NCBI GenBank assembly: GCA_014526335.1
Contig: JACTAT010000315.1
Location: 372,001-436,000, forward strand
Source: Chrysaora quinquecirrha
Taxonomy: Eukaryota; Cnidaria; Scyphozoa; Semaeostomeae; Pelagiidae
Length of the DNA stretch: 64,000 nt
Direction of reading: 5' to 3'
The notes below the pieces were generated by a model. It had not been told where the DNA came from, searched no databases, and saw nothing but the letters and a program-made list of their open reading frames with translations. This document shows, piece after piece, positions 44,691-55,389 of the stretch (position 1 is its first letter; each line of letters starts with the position of its first letter). Position numbers and translations under genes: made by a program.

Positions 44691-44991
44691 AAATAAGATA
44701 ATTTAAAATATATGAGAATGGACTTCCACGTAATTGTTTGCATTGTAATCACTTTTCATCTGAATCTGGGTTTCTACTTCAATAGACTGCCTACTTGAAA
44801 TTAAATTTTTTAATCATTGCCCTATTTGCAAGGAAAACATTGCCGTCAAAGTGCAAAAAAATCAATCCAGTACAATATGGATGCTTTAATGAAGGCTTTA
44901 AGTCGAAACAGAAAGAAACACCTTGGCTGTGGAGGAGACCTGTGGCTGGAAGAACCTCGAGTTAGGCTGTCTACTTCATTAAAATGTTAAG

Positions 44992-45052
44992 TGCCGTGGA
45001 GTAGTCAGCTGGCTTGTTATCCAGGTCACTGGTTCGAATCCCAGTCAAGGCA
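44992..45052 (+). other. tRNA-like sequence, probable SINE head or tRNA pseudogene
   Basis: The 61-base stretch begins TGCCGTG and ends CAAGGCA, which pair with one mismatch like an acceptor stem. It has an intact T arm (ACTGG-TTCGAAT-C-CCAGT) with a good B box (GGTTCGAATCC) and an A-box-like TAGTCAGCTGG. It is about 12 bases too short for a normal tRNA and its middle does not form a proper anticodon arm, so I do not call a gene. Confidence 0.4.
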
Positions 45053-45431
45053 ATTATAACAATTGTGGTAGCCCACTTATGATGATATACTTTCGAGTCA
45101 ATCATTTTGCACACTTCTGCAGTTTGGAGTTCATTCAATGGATTTAAGTCCGAAGGTCGGTGAAATAATTCACTGGCCTAAGACTTCAAAACAGCGGTCA
45201 GAAGGACGCTTCTATTTATTAATCAGAAACATTAAACGAAATCCATGGGGCATTCTAGTACATCTACACTTACTGGACAAAAGTATTCGAACGGTCGTCA
45301 AAAATGGCGGCCAACAGCGGCCATAGGCCCAACCAAAACATCTCTTCATAACAATGGCTTAAAGTCACGCGGCCATTTTCACAGAAAATTTCGGTGGGAA
45401 AATGTTTGTCATTTCACAGTCTTTCGATTAA

Positions 45432-46154
45432 GAGTAAAAGTAAAGAATTATTCCTCAGATCGATTAAAATAATCCAACAAAATTCAAGATTGGTGCCTCC
45501 AAATATTTTGCAAGAAAGTTTTTACAGTGGATATCAAAAAAGCGATATTATGTACCATATTTTGAAGAACGACTCAATTAATTTCTGTCATTGAAATGGA
45601 AAATACATTCAGCTTTCTTTTTATGATAAATTTACTGCTTAAAGCTACGTTTTGAGAGAGCTTCGGGTATCGAAAGTTTTTTCAGGTGAGTGAAATTTTG
45701 CAATTTTGTACAAAAAGGAAAAGATGCGATTTTAATCTTCAAATGCAAAAAACAAAACTTTTTCATTTCTATCCGAAACTGCAAAGAAAGTCAAACATTT
45801 TTTGTTTGTTTTATGCAATCGTCTTACTGACATGAAAGAAAAACATAATTTTCTGAAATAGCTGTTCTTGGCCTGCTAAAAAGTTCACTCACCTGAAAAA
45901 ACTTTCCATACAAAAATATCCGAAGCTCTCTCAAAGCGTAGCTTAAAGCAAGAATTTTATTATAACAAGAAAGCTGAATGTATTTTCCATTTCAATGACA
46001 GAAATTTATTGAGTCGTTCTTCGAAATATGGTACATAATATCGCTTTTTTGATATCCACTGTAAAAACTTTCTTGCAAAATATTTGGAGGCACCAATCTT
46101 GAATTTTGTTGGATTATTTTAATCGATCTGAGGAATAATTCTTTACTTTTACTC
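45432..46154. mobile_element. Palindromic element nested in the Tc1-type element
   Basis: Arms 45432-45695 and 45884-46154 are inverted copies over about 265 bp, with a ~190-bp spacer. The phrase GAGTAAAAGTAAAGAATTATTCC starts the left arm and ends the right. Both arms contain an identical short open frame, seen on + at 45394-45594 and on - at 45992-46300, which is a product of the palindrome. Confidence 0.8.
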
Positions 46155-46300
46155 AGTGGCGTAGCCAAGGGGGGGCAAGGGGGGGCCCCCAATAGTTGAA
46201 AAGTTGGTGTTTTAGAAAAGTCCATTTCTGCAATAAAATCAGTGGGAGGAGGGGGGTTAAGAGAAATCCTAACAACCGTTGAGCAATAAATATTTTTCAA
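46154..46300 (+). mobile_element. hAT-like MITE end, partial
   Basis: CAGTGGCGTAGCCAAGGGGGG abuts the outer edge of the palindrome's right arm. It resembles the 36625 element's end (CAGTGGCGGCGCCAG) and continues with G-rich runs. No opposite end or 8-bp duplication was found, so the element is truncated or its end has decayed. Confidence 0.5.
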
Positions 46301-46884
46301 TGTCGCGAAAGAGTAGAGATATCATCCAACCCGATCATCCTGCTCGGTTCCAGGAAAGTATTCTAGAATTTTCATGCGGCATTTTCTAACACCACGTGTT
46401 AACTATTGTTCAACCCACACTCCCCTCCTTTTGCAATAGGTCTCGATGTGTGAAGGGTTCTAAAGGTACGGACCTTTCTTGTGTTTTAACGATCCCGTCG
46501 GACAGATTTAAAGTTTAATCAAAAGACCTCCCTAGCGTGTTCTTGCTGTGGTGAAAATGGAAAACGTCAATCTCCTTTCTCTCGTTGTCGAATTAAAACG
46601 AAATAGAATGAAAAGGCAAAACCACGAGAAAATTAGTAGAGTAAACGAAAGATCAGACAACACAGTGCATGTTTCTAGTAGATAAACGTAGAATGAAAAT
46701 TTTCACCGCTTCGTATAAGTATTCTTGGCTGGAATGTTCTACATAAAAAGAAAGCAAGTGTTTCAAACAAACAGGTGAGGTGAGATGTCTTCGAATATCC
46801 AACACAACACAATTGGTTGGGCCTATGGCCGCTGTTGGCCGCCATTTTTGACGACCGTTCGAATACTTTTGTCCAGTAAGTGTA

Positions 46885-49740
46885 GTAATGAAAACAACTT
46901 GTCTTCAACCAAATAAAAGCAGATATCTGACGAAAATAACACAAAAACGTCCCCAGCAGAACCCATAGTGTTTCGTTTTGCTAGAAATGTTTTGCTAGGA
47001 AGCAGGTAGAAGTTTGCAACCGATTGTTATCCATGACTTATTTTATTGACTGTAAAATTCGTTTCTTTTGTTGTCGCTTCTGTGCTGTCTTTTTATGAGT
47101 CACCAAGCAACGAATAGCTGACGAAGTTTTGTTGTTGTGCAACGAACTGACCTGAGCCTACGAACGGATCCCGATTAAGCCCGAAAAAATTATGTAAAGT
47201 TATGTATGTGCGGTCAGTTCAGTTGCAATGTGGTGGGCTTACAGTTAGCAGACATGAATAACTTAGTTGGCATTGTATTAATTTAATTGGAAGGCTACCC
47301 AAAGTTAAGATTTTGTTAGGAGTAGGTAATCCTGTCTATCAATTCCCATAATAAGGTACGATCGTTACTGCCAGGACTTTCTTCATTAACTCACCATTGT
47401 CCTGGCAAAAACATGACAGCTTTAGCTAAGGCAGTTCCTGCAAATACGTAAATAGTTTAAACCCCAGCTTGTGATCATCTGAACAGTATGGTTAGGATTA
47501 TAGTATAGGGTTACCCCTAAATTCTCAAGCTCAATCTGTTTTGAGCTTCTGAGCCCTTACTTTCAGTCTAAGTTTCTTTAAATTCTGCTATGTCTGTTAT
47601 TCGAATCACCCATTGTTATTATAAATACTTATTATACACTGTTATTATGCTTATTATTAATTTTTCTCTCACACGTAGATACCTGCTTCCGTTATGTGTG
47701 GCAGTAGATGCCAGTGTACGTCAGTACATAATCCCTAGTATACCATCAAGTAACTTTATTATATTATAAAGTACAGTTTTTAAGTGGGGTTATAGTATTT
47801 TTCGGGAGGCATTTGTGAAATCATTGGAACACAAACCTATTGGCTGCTGTGAAACCTTTAACATATGGAAAAACTATACTCTTGGTTCATAGTCCTATTA
47901 GCCGTTGCTGCAATCACAAGCTCCCATCACTGATCAGTACATAAAGTACCTCAAGAGAAATGGTCAACTTGCTCTCACCCTTATCGTGATTTTTGCCGAA
48001 TTGCCTTGCTGTCTGAGGACAGCTATTTAAGAATATAAACACAAATAAGGAGAGTGGGTTCCGTAAAAGGTAGAGAAGTTTCTATCTATCTCCCTAGCGG
48101 TTTTGCTAGGGTAGTAAAGGGATTTGTTTACTTTTAACTTCCTAGATGAGACTTAAGTGTCAATTTTTCCCCTCACAACTATTATAGGCAGAATAGTTTT
48201 TATGGTAGACTTTTAGTGCAGAGTTAGCCCCTTCCTCAAGATGTTCAGGATGAACTCACCCCACCCTCCCTCCTCCAAGGGCATACTACCAGACATACCT
48301 AATAATGTCAGGCACCGGTTGTACACCTAGTTTTTTTGAGGTTACATATGGGCTATAATAAGTCACATTACTTAGACTACAACTTAAGTGATCCTTCAGT
48401 GCTAATATTTCAGCACCACATATAACACTTCACTTCATGGGGTTCAGAAGGACAATTCTTGAAGCCTCAGGTATCGTACGCAGATTCTAGGGGTAGAAGC
48501 AACCTACCATCTAACTTCAGTCCATCCTTAGTGCCAGTTCCCTACACTGTCTATGCTTGTATGTCATTGATTCTCACTAGCTATTCTCTATGGCAGGTTT
48601 TCCCTGTTAGAATCCTGGCGATGTTCTGATTACTCAAACAGGTTCGGCATCGGTCCATGATTTTTTCTACTGCGAAAGCAATGTGACGAGGAGTGCTTTC
48701 TCAGCTGGTAATACCCATTATTCCCCTTTTCATTACACGAACTAATAGGAATACCTTACCTGTTACTTGTTGCCATTGGATATAGGGTAAGTGACCCGGG
48801 GTTAGCTATTTGGGCGCACTTTGGAGAGTTTGGCCACCAAAAGGCTTGGTGGCATGTTAGGTATTAGAATCAGAGTTGTTGATTCTGATAATGAGTGGAT
48901 TGATTTGCCAAATACGATCCCAAATACTGCCAACCATTGTGTTTTATCGTGTCTCACCTTCTATTTAGTTAGCCTATTTTAGCGATAGACCGCCAGAGGT
49001 TAATAAGCCCATTTATGCCCAAGCAGAAATGGACATTAACGCCCAGGCTTAGTTTCCAGGTTCCTACACAGCAGGAGGTATCTTCCTTCTCTTTCACCAC
49101 ACGAGCAGCTTGGATGTCTATTTTGCTATCGTTGAAAATCAATGTGGATCGGATGTATCCTACTATCATATTCTTACTCCCACCCTCCCTCCAAGGGATG
49201 GCTCTCCTTGGCAGCTGCCGTTAGGTCCACTTATTGTGGGCTTTGTCCTTTCCTCCCACTCCAATACTTTAATATAGTTCATTTTCAGCACAAAAGGCTA
49301 GCTGCCTTGCTGTTTCTAGCTTGTGCAGGAGTCTAAATACAACCTAGGTAACCCAGGGGTCTTACCCTAAGTTACGGTATTGGCAATAGCTAGTAAAATA
49401 GAAAATTTCTCTGCTTTCCTAATTTCCAGTGTCTTTGCCCCTTAGACTTGATTATCTAGGGCAATCGACTTCTGCTTTGTTATGCTTAATGCTATACTTG
49501 TATTGATATTCATCTGTTGCCTTCAAGGTTGTCTATCACAGCTTGAATCTGTGACTGATGGCCCCCATAAAAGCCGTTGGGAACCTCATCTTCCTCGAGC
49601 CTTGTTCAACTTCAGCCAGCAGATTACAGATAGATACCTCATGGCAAAACTGCTAGTCCGTTGATAATGGGAACGATAAAATGTTTCAAGTGAACAGTTA
49701 CCCTTGATATTATTGAATGTGCAGTGTGCAGTGTCAATCT
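46885..49740. other. Long stretch without a recognised gene
   Basis: About 2.9 kb with slightly higher GC than the surroundings. Frames are short, for example 48969-49169 on - and 49482-49664 on +, the latter with a hydrophobic start resembling a signal peptide but ending after 60 codons. Two similar CCCACCCTCCCTCC...CCAAGGG phrases occur near 48262 and 49180. No domain or terminal repeat was recognised. Confidence 0.4.
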
Positions 49741-49899
49741 AAGGCCTTCTTTTGATGACAATGATGATAAGTAGTATAATTACAATGGCTATTACCCGTA
49801 TTATTATCAATTCTATTGATATTATGATTATTATTATTGTTTTTGTTGTTGTTTTCGTGGTTGGGGTTGTAACTATTATTTTTACTGTTCTTGCAATTT

Positions 49900-50260
49900 A
49901 GAAAGAACAATGTAGAATGATCGATGATATTGATGATGATGACTGAATGTAAGGAAGAATGAGCAAGAACGAAGATGCCTTTTACAATGCAGAATGAACA
50001 ATGTGGAATGATTGATGATATTGATGATGATCATTGAATTTAAGGAAGAATGAACGCGTTTTACAATGTAGAATGAACAATGTAGAATGACTGATGATGT
50101 TCATGATCATTGAATTTAAGGAAGAATGAACAAGGAAGAATGCCTTTTACAATGTAGAATGGACAATGTAGAATGATTGATGATATTGATGATGATGATT
50201 GAATTTATGGATGGACGAACAATGATTGACTGCCTTTACAATGATTTATTATACGTGTTA
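49900..50260 (+). repeat. Tandem repeat, ~90-100-bp unit
   Basis: Four copies of a unit containing GAACAATGTAGAATGATTGATGATATTGATGATGATGATTGAATTTAAGGAAGAATG-type content, ordered and moderately diverged. The GATGATATTGATG part drifts into simple sequence around 50390-50530. Confidence 0.85.
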
Positions 50261-50599
50261 ATGCTTTGGTTATTTGCTAATAATTTTATTGCTGCCATTT
50301 TAATGATACCTGCTCATATTTGCCAACATCCAATGTTATTGATGATACTCGGATGTCATTCATTATATGTGATATAGCTCTTAATATCTGATGATAGTGC
50401 GTGATATTTGACGAATTTCGATGATAGTTGACGATATTTAAAGATATTTGATAATATTGATGATATTTGTTGACGTTATTTGATTATATTATTATTGTTG
50501 CTATTTGAAGATAATTGAAGATATTTGAATATGTTTAACAGAGGATTATTTACTAGAACTGCATCACACAATTAATGAATTGAGGAGTAAATACAATTG

Positions 50600-51460
50600 G
50601 CATCAGCCAAAAGAATAGAGATCAGATGGCAAACCGTTGGATGGTCCTGTTTAGATTACACACTATATAGCAACCTGTTTGGCAATCTTTCTTAGATGTC
50701 ACACCCTGGACAGTAGATTTCCGTTGGTTAACCGTTGGGTCGTCCTTCTTCAGAGTTGATACAGCTGAATGGACAGTGTCCCATTGACAAACCATTGGAC
50801 TATTATCGCCAGATGTCACACTATTGGTAGCCGAGCTTCAGTTTGCACACCGTTGGATTGCCCATGTTCAGATAACACGGCTGCATGGCTGGCGTCCCGT
50901 TGCCAATTCTTAGGACTATAAATACTCAGTTGTCTCACCGTTTAAAGAGAATGTAGACTAACCGCCGGATGGTCGTCCGTTTGTCCAATTGGCAAACAGT
51001 TAGATGGTCTGCCTTCAAATGTTACACTGTCGAATGGCCATTGTCCCGTGGGCAACCTGTTTGATCTGCTGTTCCAGATGTAATAACGTCGAATGGCTGG
51101 TATCCCCTTGATGAACCAGGGAATGGTTGACTTCAGGCTCAACTTGGTAGGTTGAAGGGCCAAACCCTTTTTCTCCTTATCGCATTTTATCAAGAATCAG
51201 GTGTAACTGTAGTTCTTTTTCTTAACAAGTCTTTTTCTTTTAATGAAATGCTGATGTCCGGTTCGCACCATTAGATGATCCATCGAATGTCTGGTCTCCC
51301 GTTTGTAAACCATTGCAGATCCGGTGTCAGATGTAACACCGTCAAATGGATACTCTCCCGTTGAAAAACCGCTGGTCAGTCCGTTCCAGATGTAACACCG
51401 TTGTATGGCATGTGTCCTATAGAAAGCCGTTGAGCTGTCACTCAGATATCACACGATTTA
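50600..51460 (+). repeat. Minisatellite, ~60-66-bp unit
   Basis: At least twelve degenerate copies of a unit with the ordered phrases 'AACCGTTGGATGGTC', 'CCAGATGTAACACCGT' and 'GAATGGCYGGTGTCCCGTTG'. Interrupted near 51130-51240 by unrelated sequence. Confidence 0.8.
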
Positions 51461-51612
51461 TTGATGTCGCTGTCACGATATGCCTATGTTCGCCATTGTT
51501 ATTTTATTTAGTCATTATACTGAATTGGTAAGTTTTGATCATTACCTCATTGTAGGTAATACGGGATTCCCCGGTTGCGTAGTTGGCTAGAACTTTCCGG
51601 CATATTCTGGTA

Positions 51613-51845
51613 TGCAGCAATGCTTATTTTGATTCTTTGTTCAGTAGCTTACCTAATTTTCTGATTTCGTAATGTAATGTTTTTAGATTTGCTTTCATAT
51701 AAAGAAAACCGTATTTCGTAGTTGAAGGAGTTGAAACTTGTTTAGGTTGAATACCTAGAGGCTGGTGTATAGCCTGAGTAAAATTTCTAGAAGGTGCGGT
51801 TAAAGATTTGTATTTTCTTGTGGCTAGTCTCTGAGTTCTGTGACA
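51613..51845 (+). repeat. Probable 5' LTR (3' portion) of the Gypsy element
   Basis: Bases from TGCAGCAATGCTTATTTT to TCTGAGTTCTGTGACA recur, shortened by a ~120-bp internal loss, at 57494-57587. The stretch ends in CA. A primer-binding-like TGGTAACAGGAGC follows at 51854-51866. Gag begins about 110 bases later. The LTR's own start was not located. Confidence 0.6.
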
Positions 51846-51955
51846 ACTTAAATGGTAACAGGAGCGGGATTCTGAATTAAGAGAAAGACTTAACGAACTC
51901 AAGGATTTCGTCATAAGTTGTGGTTTGAAAACTCAGAAACACAAACAAGAGGAAA

Positions 51956-52399
51956 ATGGCCTTGCAAGAAAATAACGAAGCAATACCTGCCGTTGCTGCT
52001 GCTGCCGCTAAGTCACAAAAGCAAGAAAGAGAAGTGGTCCGACCAAGAAGAACAATTGTCGATATAAAACCATTTTCTGGTAAAGAAGAAGAAGACATTT
52101 CAGAATGGTTGATCTGGTGGGACATCGCTGCAAACGCAAAAAAGGACTCCACAGCAGCGATTGACAATGATACAAGCGTATCTTACCGGAAGGGTAGCAC
52201 GTATATCAGCCAGCGACCACCGATGGCAATGCAAATGTCTATGACAGACAGAAGAGCCCCAAGAATGTGCTACTACTGTCAACAGCCAGGACACATTCGA
52301 AGAAATTGCCCCCAAAGAAGACAGCAACTACAAGCTTTGGCAGATATCTCTGCAGCCAATAGAGGAAGTCCTCCTGAACAGAATAGTACGAGTTCCTGA
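51956..52399 (+). pseudogene. Ty3/Gypsy Gag with CCHC zinc knuckle, internally deleted
   Basis: The 147-codon frame starts MALQENNEAIPAVAAAAAKSQ. It has IKPFSGKEEEDISEWLIWWDIAAN, the start of the capsid-like domain, and then jumps after about 10 codons to a low-complexity region and the nucleocapsid knuckle CYYCQQPGHIRRNC (about residues 110-123). Gag proteins of this type are normally 300 or more residues, so most of the capsid domain is deleted. The protein would package RNA; this one cannot form a capsid. It ends at TGA and the protease region follows in another frame. Confidence 0.8.
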
Positions 52400-52429
52400 T
52401 GCCAGACTGATGGAGAAGTAAGGAAAGAG

Positions 52430-53715
52430 TCACCAGCTTCTCTTTTGAATGAAGAATCAAACTTAGTAGATACTAACTGTTCTTTGACATCGCGATTGGC
52501 AAAAGAAGGTATTTGGGTTAATGGAAAAATTAATAATATTGCTGTTGATATTTTTGTAGACACTGGTGCGAAATATACTTTAATTGACTTTGATTTTGGA
52601 ATAAAATTTGTATGGGACAGTCGCTTAAAAATACAAACATTTCTTTGATTGGTGCTGGTGGAAATTCGTTATGTGTCCTTGGAGAAGGCACAGTGTCATT
52701 TTATATATCTGGAAAATTCTTTGATTTACCTGTTATTATAATTGAAGACTTTAAATTTGATGTACTATCAGGAGATCAATTCTTGAGGAAAGAAAACTTT
52801 GTTATCGATTATGGCAAGAAATTGTTGGAAACTGATGGTGTGAAAGTTCAATTCGAACCTCTACCTTCGGAATGTGTGGCGGTATTGAAAACTGTAGTTG
52901 AGCTACCTGTTGGAACTCCATTGCGTGTTCAAGCAGAGTTATTAGGAAATCATTGTGGTTATTCTTTGTATGGAGAACGCCAGTTAGTTAAGACGGACGA
53001 TCGAGTCTTAGCTGCTCCTGTTGTTACGCAAGTTAATGATGATAATTCTGTTTGGCTCGAGTTAGTTAATACAACTCGCAGCATTGTGTCCCTACAGCCT
53101 GGCACAAAAGTTATGCATATGCAGCCTTTCAACGAACTCGTGGACGATTCAGTTCAGACTATAGTTGATGGACAGCAGAAACAAGCTGATGTGCCCATGG
53201 AAGCTTTCAATGTCAGTCATCTCTCAGAAGAAGATCAGTCAGCTCTTTTCGACGTCTTGAGAAGACATCACGTATGGCCTACTGCTGAAAAGTTGGGGAA
53301 AACACACCTTGTAGAGCATTCTATTGATGTGCAGGGTGCCCGGCCAATAAAGCAAAGACCATATCGTGTCCCAGAGACTAAGAGGCAGCTGATAGCAAAA
53401 GAGGTCCAGAAAATGCTCCTTTCTAACGTCATTAAACCATCTGCAAGCCCTTGGAGTAGTCCTGTTGTATTGATTGAAAAACCCGATGGGGAGTATCGAT
53501 TTTGCGTTGACTACCGCCAGCTTAATGCAGTGACGAAGAAAGATGCATACCCTCTACCAAGAATTGACGACACACTGGATGCACTTGGCAATGTACGACA
53601 CTTGATTTGCAGTCTGGATTTTGGCAGATACCACTCCGAGAAGAAGACAAAGAGAAGACAGCTTTTTCAACTCAGAATGGCCACTATGCTTTTGATGTCA
53701 TGCCATTTGGCCTAG
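52430..53715 (+). pseudogene. Ty3/Gypsy Pol: protease and start of RT
   Basis: Frame 52445-52648 has [16 protein letters not shown], the aspartic protease active site DTGA. A one-base shift near 52620 moves to frame 52612-53715, which continues the protease ([18 protein letters not shown]). An insert follows, then [71 protein letters not shown] (blocks 1-2). A second shift near 53620, just after CSLD, ends it. The catalytic half of RT is in the next frame. Protease releases Gag and Pol; RT copies the genomic RNA. Confidence 0.85.
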
Positions 53716-54908
53716 CTAACAGTCCAGCTACCTTTCAGCGGTTAATGGATCTCGTTTTATCTGGTTTACATTGGACTCATTGTTTAGTTTATCTTGATGA
53801 TGTCATCATTTTCGCGCCAAATGTTGAAGAAAATCTTAAAAGATTGGACTTGGTACTAGAACGTATTGAAAAAGCAGGACTTACATTGAAACCATCAAAG
53901 TGTCAATGGCTCAAGAAATCAGTAAAATTTCTCGGACATATTGTATCAGATGATGGCGTGGCCGTTATACCAGACAAGGTTATTGCTGTCAGAGAGTTTC
54001 CAACTCCTCAGAATAAAACGGACATTAGAAGTTTTCTCGGACTTACGTCATATTATCGGAGATTTATTGAAGATTATGCAAGTATTTCCAAACCACTTGT
54101 AGATCTCACGAAAAAGAAAAGACTTTTTTAGTGGACGACTGAAGCTGAAAATGCGTTTGAACAGCTAAAACAATGTTTGATGTCAGCTCCGGTACTTAGA
54201 TGTCCTGATTTTTCGTTACCATTTAAGGTATATACTGATGCTTGTGATTATGGCATAGGAGCAATTTTAGCTCAAGACACTGATAATGGTGAAGTAGTAA
54301 TTGCTTACGCTAGTAGACTATTGAAATCTTCTGAACTCAAGTATACAGTATTACAAAAAGAAGCTCTTGGAATCGTTTGGGCTCTGAAACATTTTTATCC
54401 GTATCTTTATGGGAGACATTTTACAGTGGTAACAGATCATCGTCCTCTGAAATGGATAAAGACAATGAATGCACCTAATAACTTGTTTGCTAGGTGGATA
54501 AGTGAAATACAGGCTTATGATTTCGACGTGATCCATCGACCTGGAAAGCTTCACGGAAATGCAGATGCATTATCTAGATGTCCAGTGAAAGATGATGTCT
54601 TGGAAGTAACTTCCAATGATTTCAGTAAGTTGCAGAGAGAAGATGAAAAACTTTGCAAATGGATTGTATTTTTAACAGAGGGTATATTACCAGGAGATGC
54701 AGGTCTTGCTGAGAAGATGAAGAGAGAAAAGGACAGTTATAGTATTGCAGATAATAATTGTTTGTACAGACAATTAACAATGAAGTCTGGTAGTATAAGA
54801 AAACAACTTGTTATCCCGAAGAGTCAAATTGGACAGATTCTGATAAGGATGCATGATCATCAACTCTCTGGTCATCCAGGATTTTCCAGACCAGGGTTTT
54901 TCTATTGA
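53607..54908 (+). pseudogene. Ty3/Gypsy Pol: RT catalytic part, RNase H, integrase start
   Basis: The frame begins [20 protein letters not shown] and has [18 protein letters not shown] and HCLVYLDDVIIFA (catalytic YLDD). KFLGHIVSDDGV, RSFLGLTSYYRRFI and KPLVDLTKK follow. TAG at 54129-54131 interrupts, then the same frame resumes with the RNase H domain (KVYTDACDYGIGAIL, LQKEALGIVWALKHFYPYLYG, TDHRPLKW, HGNADALSR). The integrase zinc-binding start (MHDHQLSGHPGF) comes last. There it is cut at 54884, where sequence of a different origin begins through a short shared stretch (TTCCAGA). The integrase core is missing here. Confidence 0.9.
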
Positions 54909-54913
54909 CTATG
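54884..54913 (+). mobile_element. 30-bp terminal remnant of the two-gene element
   Basis: TTCCAGACCAGGG...TTGACTATG is identical to the last 30 bases of the element at 59297-61276, and is followed by the same 7 bases (GTATTAG) and the same ZAD-like sequence. The rest of that element is absent; the Gypsy pol abuts instead. Confidence 0.75.
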
Positions 54914-55161
54914 GTATTAGACAACTTGTACTGACCATTACCATCCACACTGTGTCTTTCCTCATCCAACAAACGAACTTTCATATCACCTGGATTTTTA
55001 TATTTTCCGACTACATTTTCAAAGCAAAGAATGCATATATTTCTTCCTTCGGGAGATAATCTATATAGCACTTTCGTCGGAGTCTTCTTAACGGGTGTCG
55101 TTTGTTTATTCTCACTCAGACTTCTACTCTCGCTTCTTTCACCTCCTCTGGTCTCCGCCAT
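54914..55161 (-). pseudogene. ZAD-like zinc-finger protein N-terminus, copy 1
   Basis: The minus frame starts at an ATG at 55161 with MAETRGGERSESRSL, a Ser/Thr/Lys-rich leader. It reaches SPEGRNICILCFENVVGKYKN, where CILC is the first Cys pair of a ZAD-like domain, and MKVRLLDEERHSVDG. It is cut at the GTATTAG site where the mobile-element remnant lies. The second Cys pair (ICKNC) exists only in the other copy at 59097-59289. ZAD domains mediate dimerisation of zinc-finger proteins and are often found in lineage-expanded or transposon-derived genes. About 137 bases are shared with 61277-61413, with few differences. Confidence 0.5.
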
Positions 55162-55215
55162 TTTTGTGCTAGTAGGGTAGCCTTATCGCTACCCCCGTGC
55201 AAAAGTGCAGGTCCT

Positions 55216-55380
55216 GCAGCCAGAGTCTCGTTTTGAAATTACTAATCCTACAAGTCTCGCCCCTCACTCGCTACGCTCGCTCACTCGCTACACTTGCTCG
55301 CTCCTCCGGAGGGGTTGCTTGTTTTCGTTGGCTTCAGAAGAGGAAAAACACAACGAGCGAGACTTGGAGCAAGTCCAAAT
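55216..55380 (+). repeat. Short mobile repeat, copy 1 (GACTTGGAGCAAGTC end)
   Basis: Bases from AGAGTCTCGTTTTGAAATTAC through CTCCGGAGGGGTTGC to CAACGAGCGAGACTTGG are repeated in inverted orientation at 58185-58305. The end palindrome GACTTGGAGCAAGTC recalls the 16158-16777 element. It holds CTCGC/GCTCG-rich inverted motifs and no coding sequence. Confidence 0.65.
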
Positions 55381-55389
55381 AACACCCTG

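Larger units (their letters stand above)
45267..46882. mobile_element. Tc1/mariner-type element with 70-bp inverted repeats
   Basis: Ends are CACTTACTGGACAAAAGTATT... and its reverse complement over about 70 bp (45267-45336, 46813-46882). Each is next to TA (45265-45266, 46883-46884), the expected target duplication. The end motif 'CTGGACAAAAGTATT' is typical of Tc1-like transposons. No transposase is present. The interior contains another palindromic element and a hAT-like end, so it has been a landing site. Confidence 0.8.

Noticed and set aside
45394..46300. Identical short frames on both strands as a duplicated gene
   Set aside because: They are the two arms of one palindrome.
49482..49664. 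Small secreted protein with signal-peptide-like start
   Set aside because: Only 60 codons, no supporting splice site, homologue pattern or neighbouring exon.
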